DNA of 64,000 nucleotides from Ustilaginoidea virens (Eukaryota > Ascomycota > Sordariomycetes > Hypocreales > Clavicipitaceae): the NCBI RefSeq assembly GCF_000687475.1, contig NC_057316.1, positions 2,356,001 through 2,420,000 of the forward strand, in the 5' to 3' direction. Below, one piece after another: positions 36,376 through 48,092 of this stretch (the stretch's first letter is position 1; every line of letters begins with the position of its first letter). Both the position numbers and the translations under genes were made by a program. Below the pieces are notes generated by a model. It saw nothing but the letters and a program-made list of their open reading frames with translations, did not search any database and was not told the origin of the DNA.

Positions 36376-37592
36376 GTTGGTGATTTTTTTCGAGCTCGAA
36401 AACGAGCCGGTAGTCTGTTCATATACGCTGCGTCCAAAGTCATATGCTCTCAGGCGTCAGGCTGCCTTGTTGTCCCTTGCTATCCAGTGCTTGCCGTCAG
36501 CAGTGTCGTCGTGTGAAGGGATCCGAGTCCCGTGTAGGTGCCTTGACGTTGGCTCGAGGGCAGCAGGATATCTTAGCTGCAGAAGCTGGGCCTCAAAGGG
36601 GACTAGGGTGGTTGATAGTCCTCGTGACCTCCAATCAAAGGCATGACTCTATCATGATGGTCGTAGAAGCTGGGGCGGCGCGATCAGCTGCGAGCCATGC
36701 TGCCACACTTTGGACATTCCGCGCAGGTGCTGCCCGTCATCATTTGAACATGAGTTTCCCCGGGGTCGTCTTGCTCTCAAAGTCTATCATTTTTGCGCAG
36801 CAAGTTGCCCCCAACCCTGACCGTCCGACCGTGACCTCCTGGGCGTGCCTGCCTGGCGTGCAGAGTATTCGCCACCTAGGCACTCATCCAGTTGGCAGGC
36901 AGGTGGGTTAATGAGACGCACCTGCCTAGCCGCGCCAAGCGCTTACTTTTCATCCCTTCCTTTCCTTTCCTTTCCTTTCCTTTCATTTCTTTTGTTTTCT
37001 TTTGTTTTCTTTCTCTTCCTTTCTCTTTCTCTCTTTTCTTCTTTGGCCATGTTTGATTGCTGGTAAACCTTGCTCCCCGATTGAAGCAGCTCAATACCAC
37101 TTGCTGGGAAACAAAAGTCACAGGGCCATTCAAGCAACCAGGAATAATGTACGCGTCAGATGTCAATATGCAGCTAGAAACCGAGCGGGCACAGGCCGGT
37201 TTGCCGCGCCGACGTCGTTAAAACAGGGGGGTTTAGTGGCTCGGCCCCACCTGGTTTGGGGAAAAAACTACATACGCGCCACATTGACATCAGCTCGGTT
37301 CACAGCCATGTCGTCAAAACCCCATCACCTTCTCCGTACGATAGTTTTGTGATTCCGTATTTGCCACAACAAGTCCGGCTTGCTCCCCATCAGCTGTCGA
37401 GCTCGGACGGTCTCAGACATCAAGGGCACTTCGTAAGACGCCCAGTCATGCTTCTTTGCCTGGAGACAACTACCTCGAAACGAACCGTCTGGAATGACGT
37501 TGCTTTCGCATCAAATGTACAGCCCATTACACCCGCAATATTAGCTGTTTGAGTCATCGGTTTACTTGATCCAAGGATAATCATTGTCGAAT
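36376..37592. other. Divergent promoter region
   Basis: About 1.2 kb between two divergently transcribed genes. It includes a TTTCC-type pyrimidine tract at 36955-37045. No coding frame is recognised. Confidence 0.55.
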
Positions 37593-40500
37593 ATGCTCTC
37601 GCATCTACGCTTTCACCGGCGGGGCGCGTCAAATCCAACATCTCCTCTACCAGATCAGCAACAGTCTTTCCCGCCTCTTAACAATAACGAGTCTTCCCAG
37701 ACTGTAGATTCGTCCTCGCCACTGGACGACAGCTCCAATTCTGCCAGCTCTTTTCATGCGCCAACGCTCCAACCGATCACGAGACTGACCTCTGCGGAGT
37801 CAAGTCTACAATACAAAAAGCCAAGCGATTTCGGGTTGCCGTCCGAAAGTCGACCACAACAGACGAAACGCTCGTCTTATAATGGAGATATGGGGTTTAT
37901 CGGCGGAGCCGCCCTGAAAAACTATCGTAGAGATGTGGCGACCTGGCAAACGATGACTGGTGCACACAATTTCGACCCAGCGGGCACCATCTTCGCTGAT
38001 GATGGGAACCGACTTCAAGGCTCTGGCGACCTGGAGGCAATTCCAGATGCCCCCAGTACTGATCGAGTCCGGAAAATGACGCCTTTCAGTACACCGACCG
38101 ATTGGCAGACAACGAGTTCGTCAAGTCTGGGTCGAAGATCAGCGGGAACCAGATCGTCCCAAGAAGCACCAATGACGCAGACAAATGCTGCCACCGCTAC
38201 AACGGCCGAAAGCCAAAAGGGGAAAAAAGGTCTTCCATTCTTAAAGAACCCGATGTCGACTCTGTTAATGAGAAGAAGGAATAATCAAATTGCACCAGCC
38301 CTACACCCGATACCACTGAAAACTAGCGAGGAAGAGCTATCTTACGATCCCCGCATTAGAGGTACTCGAGTCCATGACTTTAGCGCGCCAAGAAAACCAA
38401 GAAACATACTTGCAACACGACCCATAATCTTCTCTCAACCTGCTTCCGAGGCATACTTTCAAAAAGAACGGGTCCAAAATGCTGATAAGACCTTGTTTCG
38501 GGGAGAAGATCCACCAAGATCTCGAAATAATGATCCGCAGTCACTGGAATTACTCTCAACCAATCAATCGTCAAGCGAACCCCAACATACCACACGATGC
38601 AGCTTAGATAAGAGGAAGGACCATGTCGATGAACTGGAGCGCACAACCGATACGAAAGTTGTTGCTTCGTCACCTCCAAGACCGGATACGACGCAAAGTA
38701 CACCTCCAGGGTCAGGTAGCACGCCTTTGAGTGTCGTATCCAAGCCCAGAGAAACCAGCCCTAGAATATCTCCATCGATACGAACAAGTCGCTCGAGAAA
38801 CGGATCATGTTCAGAGACATTCATATCTGCGATTCCAAAGCACATGAAGAGTACTTCCTCTAGATTTAGCTTTGATATGGTGGGAGCGGCAAAGCAGGAG
38901 AAGCTGTTGGAAGAACGCCATAGGCAGCGAGAGCTCGAGCGTAAAAGTCCTGCTAGTAACGGTCTCGAAGACTCTAGGTTCGCTGATTTTGATGAAGATG
39001 CCCTTGATTATGATGCCATGATGGAAGACGATGGTCTTGAGGAACAGATTCCAGGAGTCAACGTAGATTTTGAACTAGAAAACCCAGAGCCAGGGGCAGG
39101 CGGTCTAGAATGTGAATTGGATCCGGACAATGACCAGGAGCATTTTGCAGGCTTTTTCTTTCAGCGTTCTCTTACACCATCATCACTCGTAAGTCCGAAC
39201 AGCACTGGAATGATGGCCACGCCGAGGGATGCTGATGGCAAAGTTGTCGGGTTTTCACCGTCAAAGGATACTCCGGGAATGCCTGTCCCGCCTGAAGCAG
39301 TCAATCAATCCCTGCAACTGACATCCGAGGATAGGGTGTCAGGCTCGAGTATCGATTACACCCCTCAGCCGGCTGCAGATGCCCGTTCGCAACTGGAAAA
39401 GGAAGACGACTTTTATTATGACGATGGCCTGGTCGGGTTGGAAAGCGAGCTGTCTGAGGATGTCGCAAAATCATCAGATAAAAATAATCAACCCTTTGAT
39501 GAATCCATATTTGACGAGGACGATACAGACCCATTTGGACGGCCCGTTCCTGGAGCTTTTAAACGAGCACAGTCATTACGGCTGACTATACAACATGGCT
39601 CGATGAACCGAGAGTCAGACGTAACATCTCATCTATCCACGCACTCTGCCATTTCGCTCTCGACCGCTCACACTTCCCTCGGCACCGACGCCCAGGTAGA
39701 AGGCGAGACGCTGGATAGTCGTGCCGAGAGACTGGAGAAAGAATGTCATGCTCATAATGCTGATCCTTTCGAGACCGGGGAAGAGTCCGTGGCTGCTTAC
39801 CAGGCAGCTCTAGCTGCTGCTGCTCACAGGGCAGCAGCTACTGGCAGGTTTCATAGGAGCTCTTCACCGCCTCCGGTTCCTTGCCAGGCTGAAGATGCTT
39901 CCGCTTCGGACTATCGGGACGATGAATACGCAAACGACAGTCACGGCGACTTTGATGATGACGCCGATTTTGACGACGATGCCATTATTGCCGAGGCAAA
40001 TGCTAGCGCCTTGGCCAATGACTCGGACGGGTGGTACGGTCAAGAATTTGGCTTCTATTCGGCACCTCCAGGTTTCCATTCACTTTCTCATGCGTCGGGA
40101 TCGTCCAGTACTCTCAATGAGTATAAATATGCAAACGGTGGCTTCTTTGGCCCGGAAGGAAAGGGGGGAGTAGATCGAAGTGCGAGCGGGAGGATGATAT
40201 CCCGAGAACCGAATTTGACGCCCATCACCGAGAGATCTGAGTATTCCAATCGCAACTCTTTAATGAGCTTAGGGTATCCGCCTTTAAGCACATCGACTCC
40301 CGTTGCACAGAACCCAGGACTTGCCCAGCTTGCTATGATGGCCGATTGCGGTGACGATCAGATGACGCTTTCGGCACTTTTGCGGCTGCGATCTAGAGCT
40401 TGGGGGGGCTCTCAGGTTAGCCTCGCCTCTAGTCGAGAAGGATCTCCACGGTCCGAGCGAGGCGATAATCCCGGTGTTTGTTGGCCCTCCCATTCCTCGC

Positions 40501-41000
40501 ACGGGGCTGCCATTCAGGCAAAACACGGGCTTGGAAGGAAGTCGTCGGTATATTCGGCGGTGGGGTATGATGACGATTGCAACTCTGATGAGGCGAGTGC
40601 TTCAGGAAGCCCAACGATGATCATGTCCACCAACGCAGGATTGGATTCGTGGCAGATTTTGTCGACAGCCGAGGAAGATGCTGCAGATAGCTTGTCAAGG
40701 GATGACGTACCGAGCCGCTCTTTGTCCGGCAATAGCCCAATTACGAAAGCGAACTCTTTGCCTTCCACTTGGGGCAGTGATTGTTGCGAGACGACACGGG
40801 CAAACGATGGACAATCGTCCAACCCTTCACAACTACCATCCGTCAAGGGACATCGTCACAGGAACTCGGCAGATAGTGTGTCGTATACAAAGGAAGAGGA
40901 TGGTGGTGAAGCGCGTTGGGTCATTGAGCGGCGGCGTAAGGGCGAGTCTGGCGGAGCGGACGTCTTGGAGCGTGAAGTAGTCGAAGGGAGGAAAATCTGA
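37593..41000 (+). CDS. Large, mostly disordered conserved fungal protein of unknown function
   Basis: An uninterrupted 1,135-residue frame beginning MLSHLRFHRRGASNPTSPLP; I take the first ATG at 37593. Composition is rich in Ser, Asp, Glu, Pro and Gly with no signal peptide or membrane segment, so a cytosolic or nuclear scaffold-type protein is likely. Segments that look constrained are the basic N-terminus, YNGDMGFIGGAALKNYRRDV with the following WQTMTGAHNFDPAGTIF near 95-135, a short helix KQEKLLEERHRQRELERK, acidic tracts, SREPNLTPITERSEYSNRNS, and GDDQMTLSALLRLRSRAWGG with SQVSLASSREGSPRSER near 920-965. I recall similar proteins as uncharacterised in Sordariomycetes but cannot name a domain. 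There is no evidence of introns. Confidence 0.8.
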   Translation: MLSHLRFHRRGASNPTSPLPDQQQSFPPLNNNESSQTVDSSSPLDDSSNSASSFHAPTLQPITRLTSAESSLQYKKPSDFGLPSESRPQQTKRSSYNGDMGFIGGAALKNYRRDVATWQTMTGAHNFDPAGTIFADDGNRLQGSGDLEAIPDAPSTDRVRKMTPFSTPTDWQTTSSSSLGRRSAGTRSSQEAPMTQTNAATATTAESQKGKKGLPFLKNPMSTLLMRRRNNQIAPALHPIPLKTSEEELSYDPRIRGTRVHDFSAPRKPRNILATRPIIFSQPASEAYFQKERVQNADKTLFRGEDPPRSRNNDPQSLELLSTNQSSSEPQHTTRCSLDKRKDHVDELERTTDTKVVASSPPRPDTTQSTPPGSGSTPLSVVSKPRETSPRISPSIRTSRSRNGSCSETFISAIPKHMKSTSSRFSFDMVGAAKQEKLLEERHRQRELERKSPASNGLEDSRFADFDEDALDYDAMMEDDGLEEQIPGVNVDFELENPEPGAGGLECELDPDNDQEHFAGFFFQRSLTPSSLVSPNSTGMMATPRDADGKVVGFSPSKDTPGMPVPPEAVNQSLQLTSEDRVSGSSIDYTPQPAADARSQLEKEDDFYYDDGLVGLESELSEDVAKSSDKNNQPFDESIFDEDDTDPFGRPVPGAFKRAQSLRLTIQHGSMNRESDVTSHLSTHSAISLSTAHTSLGTDAQVEGETLDSRAERLEKECHAHNADPFETGEESVAAYQAALAAAAHRAAATGRFHRSSSPPPVPCQAEDASASDYRDDEYANDSHGDFDDDADFDDDAIIAEANASALANDSDGWYGQEFGFYSAPPGFHSLSHASGSSSTLNEYKYANGGFFGPEGKGGVDRSASGRMISREPNLTPITERSEYSNRNSLMSLGYPPLSTSTPVAQNPGLAQLAMMADCGDDQMTLSALLRLRSRAWGGSQVSLASSREGSPRSERGDNPGVCWPSHSSHGAAIQAKHGLGRKSSVYSAVGYDDDCNSDEASASGSPTMIMSTNAGLDSWQILSTAEEDAADSLSRDDVPSRSLSGNSPITKANSLPSTWGSDCCETTRANDGQSSNPSQLPSVKGHRHRNSADSVSYTKEEDGGEARWVIERRRKGESGGADVLEREVVEGRKI

Positions 41001-42518
41001 ACAAACACATGTGTGAGCACGGTCTTGTCGAACTAATCATGACTTTGACGTGGCTGCGGAGAAGCAAGGAACAGCACATGGGGAAGGACCTTTATCTCAC
41101 TTGAAACATGGACGCTGCAATGCTTGGTTTGTATCTTGGGTATGATTGCAGATTTTTGGCGTCTTGGGGTTGAAAAGAAGTCTGACAGTTTTGGGGGTTC
41201 AATGGCCGCAGTGGTGAAGACGGGATTTGGGGCACATAAGACGTGAGGGTATATAAATGTTCCCGTTGGATATCATTACATGCATGGGGTGTTTGGGGCG
41301 AATGATGGGCTCATACATAGCTCGGCTGAGCCTTTACGAGCAACGTTTTGGAGCTGATTGGAAGCTTTCCTGTCATGTACCGGTACTAGCAAACTCTTTT
41401 ACCTGCAAGCTAGACCAAACGCCGAATTGATAAACGGGAGTTGGCCAGAGATAATTGCCAAGCCAGCTTTCGAAACGCAGGGGAAAAGCTTGGGGTGGTC
41501 CAGGACGTCCAGAACCTCCAGGACCAGAAAGCAGCACTGGTTGACATCAATTGCATATTGCATACTGCACTGCACACTGCACGGTGCACGCGGGTATCGG
41601 GGCAGCGCTAGCGCTAGGCTTCCCCACAGTTTGATCGACTGGGCTTCCAGGGGGGTTTGCCACTGATCTAATTCGTCGGGTGCTGAGATCTGCGACATCT
41701 GCGACATCCGCGACATCTGTCTTGGGTGGGGTCGCGTAGCTAAATTTACCGACTCTTTTAAATTAGTGGCTAATATTACGGGACTTGCCTGGCTTCCTCA
41801 AAATGGAAGGCTCACCCTGGCCCGTCTGACACGCCCTCCTTCCAAAACATAGGCCTATCATGATGCTTACATGACCGCACGAGGAAGTAATCCCCCTCTG
41901 GTGCCCATTTCCAAATATCAATTGCTCTCCGCAGCTTATCCCTCCACCTTTGCACAACGCCTTTCCGCAGTTGCCTGACGTGAAACCTGACATTCAGTAC
42001 GGGCCTTTACGCCAACCCAAGTCCGCTTCAGTTGCTGTCGTTCGTTCGATACCCCTCGATTGGGGGGTTTTTTTTTCTTGGTTATATTTATATACCTACC
42101 TACCTAGTTGGCTCGGGCAGCTTACCAGGCTTTAAAAACTGCATCAAGTCGCCTCTCTCTGCGATTCCTTCTTTGCCGTCTTGCTGTTGTGGTTGTGTCA
42201 ATTGGCAATCGCCCGTAATCTCTGTTTCCCAATTCATTAGCGACATCTTGCGCTGCCGCCCGTCGACAGGTTCTCGAAACCCGACTCACTCTCAAGGTAT
42301 ATTTATGGTTGTCCAGTGGAGGTACTTTGCGGCGGACCCGTTCAAAGCACACCAGACCCCCCTACTCGAGGCGGGCCGCTGAATCCAGGAACAGATCGGA
42401 TTTAACAAGCTCAAACTTGAAAAAAACCATATACAGGCCGGGCAATTTTTTCCAGCCTATAAGTCTAGCCTACAGCATAACTAAGTTTACCCTCCTTATT
42501 GACTCGCGGCACCTGCCA
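41001..42518. other. Intergenic, no gene recognised
   Basis: Contains the 3' flank of the large disordered gene, a short direct repeat of TGCACTGCACACTGCAC type near 41568-41590, GCGACATCT repeats near 41690-41720 and CCTACCTACCTAG at 42094-42106. No convincing coding frame. Confidence 0.5.
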
Positions 42519-44468
42519 ATGTCTCTTGCCATGGATGGTGCAACCCCGGAGAGGTCTCCTCGCGGACCTTCCAGCCCGGAGCGGAAAGTTGAAGCCCCAA
42601 GCGTGGAATCCCTTCTTGTACCTGGTGTCGGCAATACCAGCCGGTCCTCGTTGGCTGCTGCGGGTGAGGATATACTTGCTCTCCAAGATCTTGACCCAGC
42701 CCTGAATAGGAAGATGCACTTGGTGAATAATGTAAGTGGCCGTGAGGAAGGTCGGAATAACCTTTAGTTGGAACCGTGAACTTTCCAAGCGGGTTTTACC
42801 CCTCATCCCTTTTTTGGGCTGACAGAAGAAATAAAGGCCATTGATGAGATTGGCTGGACTCCATACCATCTCAAGCTGTTCTTTCTCAACGGTTTTGGGT
42901 GAGTGGCAAACCTTTCAGCTCCATTGACAGGGCTTGTCCCTATGCCTCTTATGCAGCAGGCAGCGGTCGTCGAAACAGCGAATTACTAAAATACTCCCTC
43001 ACACAAGATATGCGGTAGACTCCTTGATCCTTCTCTTCCAGTCAATTGTCGCAGGGCCGGCCTACAGGGAGTTTCATAATACCGGGTACGAAAACGCGCT
43101 TACCATTGCTGTTTATTGTGGCATGCTTTTTGGTGCCCTTTTTTGGGGCTTCAGCGCCGATGTCATCGGTAGAAAGTATGCTTTCAACATCTCATTGTTC
43201 ATGTGCTCGGTATGCTGCATCTTGGCAGGTGCCATGCCTAGCTGGCCCAGCCTCGCGCTTTTCATTGCGCTTCTTGGTTTCGGTGGGGGAGGTAACCTCA
43301 TTATGGATACGACCGTCTTCCTGGAATACCTTCCAAGCAACAAACAGTGGCTCTTGACTTTCCTTGCCTGTTGGTGGGGCTTTGGCCAGGCCATCACGGG
43401 CTTCATCGGTTGGGCGTTTTTGGTTCCGGAAAAGTGGAATTGCGCCGACGTCAATACATGCTCCAGAGACAACAACTGGGGGTGGCGTTATTGCCTCTTT
43501 ACCGGCGGAGCCCTGGTTTTAGCCATGTCCATCCTGCGGCTCACCGTCGTCCGTCTTCGCGAAACACCAAAGTACCTCCTTGGGATGGGTGAGGACGAGA
43601 TGGTTGTCGAGACTTTCCAATTCTTGGCCCACAAGTACAACCGCCCATGCTCTTTGAACCTGGAGAAGCTCCAAGCATGTGGGACAATCCAGGCTGCCCG
43701 AAACTCGACCGGCTTCTCGCTGAAGGGATCAGCACGTAACTTCAGCGGGCTCTTTTCCACAAGAAAGGTTGCCATGTCAACGCTTATGATTTGGCTCTCT
43801 TGGACACTTATCGGTCTCGCCTATCCTCTTTTCTATGTGTTTCTGCCGTACGTGCTGCCAACCCCCCTTCCCAAAAGAAAAAAAAAAGAAATTCAGTTTC
43901 GAGGTTTATTCGCCCTTCAGCGGGGAATTTTTCTCGCCTTGTTGTGGCTATTGAGATCTGATCATGTTGTAGGACGTATCTGGAAAAGCACGGCTTGAAC
44001 TACAAACAAACGCCATTCGAGAAATGGCGCAACTATGCCGTTACCAACGTTTGTGGTATTCCGGGCCCAATCATCGCCGGATTCCTCTGCAACACCAAAC
44101 TTCTTGGCAGGAAATACACCATGAGCATCGGTGCTCTGATGACTACGGCGTTTTTCTTCGGATATCCCGCCGTGTCAACGCGGGGACAAGATTTGGCCTT
44201 TACTTGCCTCATTGCTTGCGTCCTCAACATTTACTACGGCACTCTGTACGCGTACACTCCAGAAGTGCTGCCTAGCGCCCATAGAGGGACCGGAAACGGA
44301 GTGGCAGTCGCTTGCAATCGCATCATGGGCATCATCTCTGCGGTGGTGGCAACCGAAGCGAATACCGCTACATCTGCGCCGCTCTATGTTTGCGCCACCA
44401 TGTTCATCGTCGCGGCAATTGTTTCCGCCTTGTTTCCATTTGAGCCGTATGGTAGAAGAAGCTCCTGA
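42519..44468 (+). CDS. Major facilitator superfamily transporter (SV2-like group)
   Basis: Membrane transporter of unknown substrate. Four exons (42519-42731, 42837-42898, 43008-43847, 43973-44468) give 536 aa. Introns are GT-AG. The joins restore KMHLVNN-AIDEIGWTPYH, LNGFG-YAVDSLI and FYVFLP-TYLEKHGLNY. After an 80-residue cytosolic N-terminus, typical blocks are NALTIAVYCGMLFGALFWGF, SADVIGRKYAF (loop 2-3 signature), GFGGGGNLIMDTTVFLEYLP, RLRETPKYLLG, KLLGRKYTMSIGAL and YTPEVLPSAHRGTGNGVAVA. Twelve membrane segments are expected. The first acceptor (AAAG at 42836) was chosen over the nearby GACAG because only it keeps frame and the conserved NNAIDEIGW. A 7-base tandem repeat starts two bases after the stop codon. 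Confidence 0.88.
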
Positions 44469-44470
44469 GC

Positions 44471-44505
44471 CGAGTCCCGAGTCCCGAGTCCCGAGTCCCG
44501 AGTCC
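44471..44505. repeat. Minisatellite, unit CGAGTCC, 5 copies
   Basis: Five perfect 7-base units followed by two CCAAGTCC-type variants (to 44520). It would lie in the 3' UTR of the upstream transporter gene. Confidence 0.92.
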
Positions 44506-44520
44506 CCAAGTCCCCAAGTC

Positions 44521-45178
44521 TGATGTCGTTGAGTGAAAGGGCGGCACAGGGCAGGAAAGACCAGACACCATGTGCGTGAGTATTTTGTTGATAGAAAAAA
44601 AAGTGCCCAGTGTGAACTGAGACAGGAATGGATTTGATACAGGGTAGTCCGTATAATGTGGTGAGACAGGAAGCAGCAACCAACTAAGCACCAGGTTCTA
44701 TCTATTTCCCGAAGCCGAGGATACGGCGTAATGTCGGTACCAGTTGCCAGGTACCTACTGTACCTACCTCCTAGGTAGGTACTCCGTACATAGTGCGCTG
44801 CACTGTAGCCCGCAGCGCAAGCGTAGTACAAGCGCCCTGTCAATCCGACTTGATGGGCTGCTTTGGCGCAACATGCAAATCAATGAGCAAACCCGACTTG
44901 CTGTCACACTATAATAGTCTCATCAGAAAACCGCTCCGTCTGCTCACTCCAGTCATGATAATCAATCGCTTCTTTCACCTCTAGCCAGCAAGCACTTGAG
45001 GGGCCTCGATTTGATGTACTACGTAGCGTATCGCATATTGCGGCTGTCAGTACGGAGTAAGCTTCTTCCTTTTCCATCGTGCAAAGTGCACAGTGCAGCA
45101 GCTTAATCCCCAACTAAAACCGAGGTTTCTTGCCAGCAGATTGCATCCACCAGCTTTATCGTCAGAGGCATCATCACC
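44521..45178. other. Intergenic with AGGTACCT and TACGGAGTA motifs
   Basis: It holds a GGTACCTACTGTACCTACC-type patch (44744-44790) overlapping an exact TACTCCGTA (44780-44788), and a second exact TACGGAGTA (45051-45059) about 120 bases before the next start codon. Confidence 0.6.
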
Positions 45179-46738
45179 ATGCCAACTCGCTCCAGCCTGA
45201 CAAAGCTCACACTATGTCGGCAATGCGGCCGTAGCATCTGTCCCGTTTCAAACACAAGATTCTTCCACCCTTCCCGCGCATCGCAAATTTCCGCGCAAAC
45301 CTCAAAGGACCAGGAGAGTCGGCAAGATGGGAAGCGGGGGGAAACAGAGGGGGATGCTGACAGCGAGGATGCCGAACGGGGTGCTATGACTCGTCGATTA
45401 GAGGAGGCTACGGAAGAGGCTCTTCTGGCCGGAGGCGCATCGGGCAGGCGGGCCTTGGAGGATGCAGGGTTTTCAGAAGCACTCAAGGAGAAGCTTTTGA
45501 AAAAGATGGCCGACGCCAATTCTGGCGCAACCAAGCATGCGGGACATGGCATGCAAGATGGACCGGCCTCGGCAGCGGCGCGCGCGGGAGGGCAACTCAC
45601 CCACTTGCCGAGCGGAAGCCCTTGGACAGGTACCGAGACTACTGCGGATGCTGTTTTCAGAATGCTGAACGATGCCAAAAAGCCGCTGAAAGCCAGCGAC
45701 CGTGGCGGGTTCCAAATCCTCCCGGTGGTGGCGGCCGCCGCGGATGCGCGGATGCGGCGAAGCGTGCCCCAAAGTCCCGGCCAGAGAGCCGCGAGTGCGC
45801 GAGACAAGGCGAACGCGTACGTCGGGTCGGACCTGAAGACGGTGAGAGGGTTGAGCGACGAAGAAAGGAAACAAGTCAGGGCCGAGCTGCGAGAGCGCTT
45901 CGAACCGGCAGCCAGGGCTGTGCCGGCTTCTCTCTCAGGACTGGCAGCGCTGGCCAACCAGCGGATCGAGGACGCCATTGCCCGAGGCCAGTTCAGAGAC
46001 TTGCCTCGCGGGAAGGAGACGCAGCGAGACGCGAGGGCAGGCAACCCCTTCATCGACACGACAGAGTATCTGATGAACAAGATGATTCAGCGCCAAGAGA
46101 TTGTGCCTCCCTGGATAGAGAAGCAGCAGGAGCTGACCAAGGCCGCGCGGGTGTTCCGAGAACGGCTGCGCAACGATTGGAAGCGCCACGCCTCCAGGAC
46201 GATTGCGTCCCGAGGTGGCTCGCTGCAGGAACAAATGAAGCGAGCCGAGGAGTTTGCCGCGGCCGAGGCGGCGCACAACGCACGACGAAGCAAACATGGC
46301 GAGCAAATCGAGGTTGCCGCCGAAGCGGAAACCGCGGAAATGCAACAACCACAACAGCCTGTCCCATCGCCGTTCCGCGATGCGGACTGGGAGAGGGCGG
46401 AACAGGCATACATGAAGCTATCCGTCCAACACCTGAACAGCCTGACGAGGAGCTACAACCTAACGGCGCCAGAGCTGGCGAAGAAGCCGTACTTTTCCCT
46501 CGAACGGGAGCTGAGCTCTTGCTATGCGGACGTTGCGCCGCTGGTGGCAAATGAGATCAAGGCCAGGGCCGTCAGACGCTGCGACGTCGGCCCAGGCGGC
46601 TCCGGAACGACGACGTCGACGGGCCCTACCATGATGGAGAAATTATCTGGCAAGGATAGGGTAAGGATCCATCTGGAAGCGGAGGAAAAGGCGTACGGCT
46701 TGAAGGAGTGGTGGCGCGACTTTTGGAAACGCAAGTGA
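45179..46738 (+). CDS. DnaJC28-type protein (DUF1992), probably mitochondrial
   Basis: A single-exon gene of 519 aa starting MPTRSSLTKLTLCRQCGRSI. The first 35 residues are basic and hydroxylated with no acids (ending FFHPSRASQ), which fits a mitochondrial presequence. The DUF1992/DnaJC28 conserved domain is at about 255-330: LANQRIEDAIARGQFRDLPR, GKETQRDARAGNPFID, NKMIQRQEIVPPWIEKQQEL. As in other fungal members there is no J-domain HPD motif, so chaperone activity should not be assumed. The rest is charged and coiled-coil prone (ERLRNDWKRHASRTIASRGG; EEFAAAEAAHNARRSKHGEQ), ending LKEWWRDFWKRK. The function of the family is poorly known. A long antisense frame here is a by-product of GC-rich codons. 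Confidence 0.85.
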   Translation: MPTRSSLTKLTLCRQCGRSICPVSNTRFFHPSRASQISAQTSKDQESRQDGKRGETEGDADSEDAERGAMTRRLEEATEEALLAGGASGRRALEDAGFSEALKEKLLKKMADANSGATKHAGHGMQDGPASAAARAGGQLTHLPSGSPWTGTETTADAVFRMLNDAKKPLKASDRGGFQILPVVAAAADARMRRSVPQSPGQRAASARDKANAYVGSDLKTVRGLSDEERKQVRAELRERFEPAARAVPASLSGLAALANQRIEDAIARGQFRDLPRGKETQRDARAGNPFIDTTEYLMNKMIQRQEIVPPWIEKQQELTKAARVFRERLRNDWKRHASRTIASRGGSLQEQMKRAEEFAAAEAAHNARRSKHGEQIEVAAEAETAEMQQPQQPVPSPFRDADWERAEQAYMKLSVQHLNSLTRSYNLTAPELAKKPYFSLERELSSCYADVAPLVANEIKARAVRRCDVGPGGSGTTTSTGPTMMEKLSGKDRVRIHLEAEEKAYGLKEWWRDFWKRK

Positions 46739-48092
46739 CGTGGGGAAGTCGCTGTGCTTTTGCGGGTGCAGACATACATACATACTGTGCCAGTGCGCGC
46801 GTGGCGGCGGAAATGGAAATCGTACAAAGACGGGTTGGTTGCAACAGGGACATGACTAGCGCCGTGACCTGTCTTGGAAGTCGGCGGCGGTCCGGGGGGA
46901 CCAAGCCACTGCCGCCTGATGTCGAAGTCGAAGTCGAAGTCGCCGGATGGGCTTGCTTCGCCGGTGAGGACCCAAAACGGCAGCGCCACAAGGGGGGTTG
47001 GGTTGGTACGGAGGAGATGTCGAGACGTCGAGGAGATGGGGCGCACGCGAGCGCCGTCACAGCACGACGAGCCGCACAAGTGCTCGGAACGCGGCAGAAT
47101 GCAGAACGGCTCTAGCAGCCAATATGACCATGACCCTCGACGGCCTACGGATTAGCAAATGAACAATTCTGCGGAGGAAGTCGCACGACCCCAGGCCCAG
47201 GGCATATGGCGGATGCAACCCTGGCGTGACCAGGAAGCTTTGTCACCCCCAGACGTTCATATACCCGACGGATGCAGGGTGACCCGACGCCAACGTTGCC
47301 CCGGACCACGTCCATGCCGGTCGCCTGACGCAGCTGATTGCGCTATTGGAAGCAGATTTTCTAAGCGACCAATGCTGGACGGGTGGATGGCAACTTTGAC
47401 TTGCACTGACGGGGAATTTTTATATTTTTTTCTTATTTTTCTTATTTTTCTTCTTTTTCTTTCCCCCAATTTTCAATTCACGGAAATCTTCCTTGGTGGG
47501 GCCGGTTGACGGGGCTGAGGCACCAGAACCTGCTTCCCCGCACGCGCTAGGCCGGGGCGGAACATAGCACGCGGTGGCTGGGTGGGGAATGTTACCGACC
47601 CTAGGAGATCCCTACCTAATCCGTGCTAGCGGCCGAATTTTCTGCAGCGGCAGGTCGCGACTTCCCCGGCCATGTCCTCGATTAAAGAACTTTGAACCTC
47701 ACTGTTCGTCAACCTAGACTCGCTCACTTGGTGTGCTCCCCGGATGCTTGGTCTTGGTGCACGCGGTCGCGCATATGGGCCCCTGGCAGTCTCCAAACCT
47801 GGATAACGTCAATCTATAAAAAGGATTTCCCTGGGCGGCTGTCGCTGCCACCTCGCTCACTTCGCACCTTCTTACCCCAGAGTCCAGCAGACCGCTACGG
47901 CCGCACTGTAGGCCCTCTCTCCTGTTTTGCTACACCGCGCCGCCTCTGCTCTGCATTGGAATAACCTTCCGTTGCCCACTCCAGGGTTGCCTTGTTCCAA
48001 CGTCGCAATCGCTCGACCGTAGACATTGTCGCGCATGTGGTGGCTCGTCAACCCTCTGCCTTACGGTCCCGCTTTCCCCCTTGGCTCTCAGC
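46739..48092. other. Intergenic, no gene recognised
   Basis: About 1.35 kb before the sugar-type transporter. It includes a short GAAGTC triplication (46921-46940), a T-rich tract (47417-47465) and C/T-rich sequence close to the start codon, as expected for a promoter and leader. Confidence 0.5.

Noticed and set aside
45103..46080. Open frame of 325 codons on the minus strand
   Set aside because: It is antisense to the DnaJC28-type gene, Ser/Ala-rich and without family motifs.
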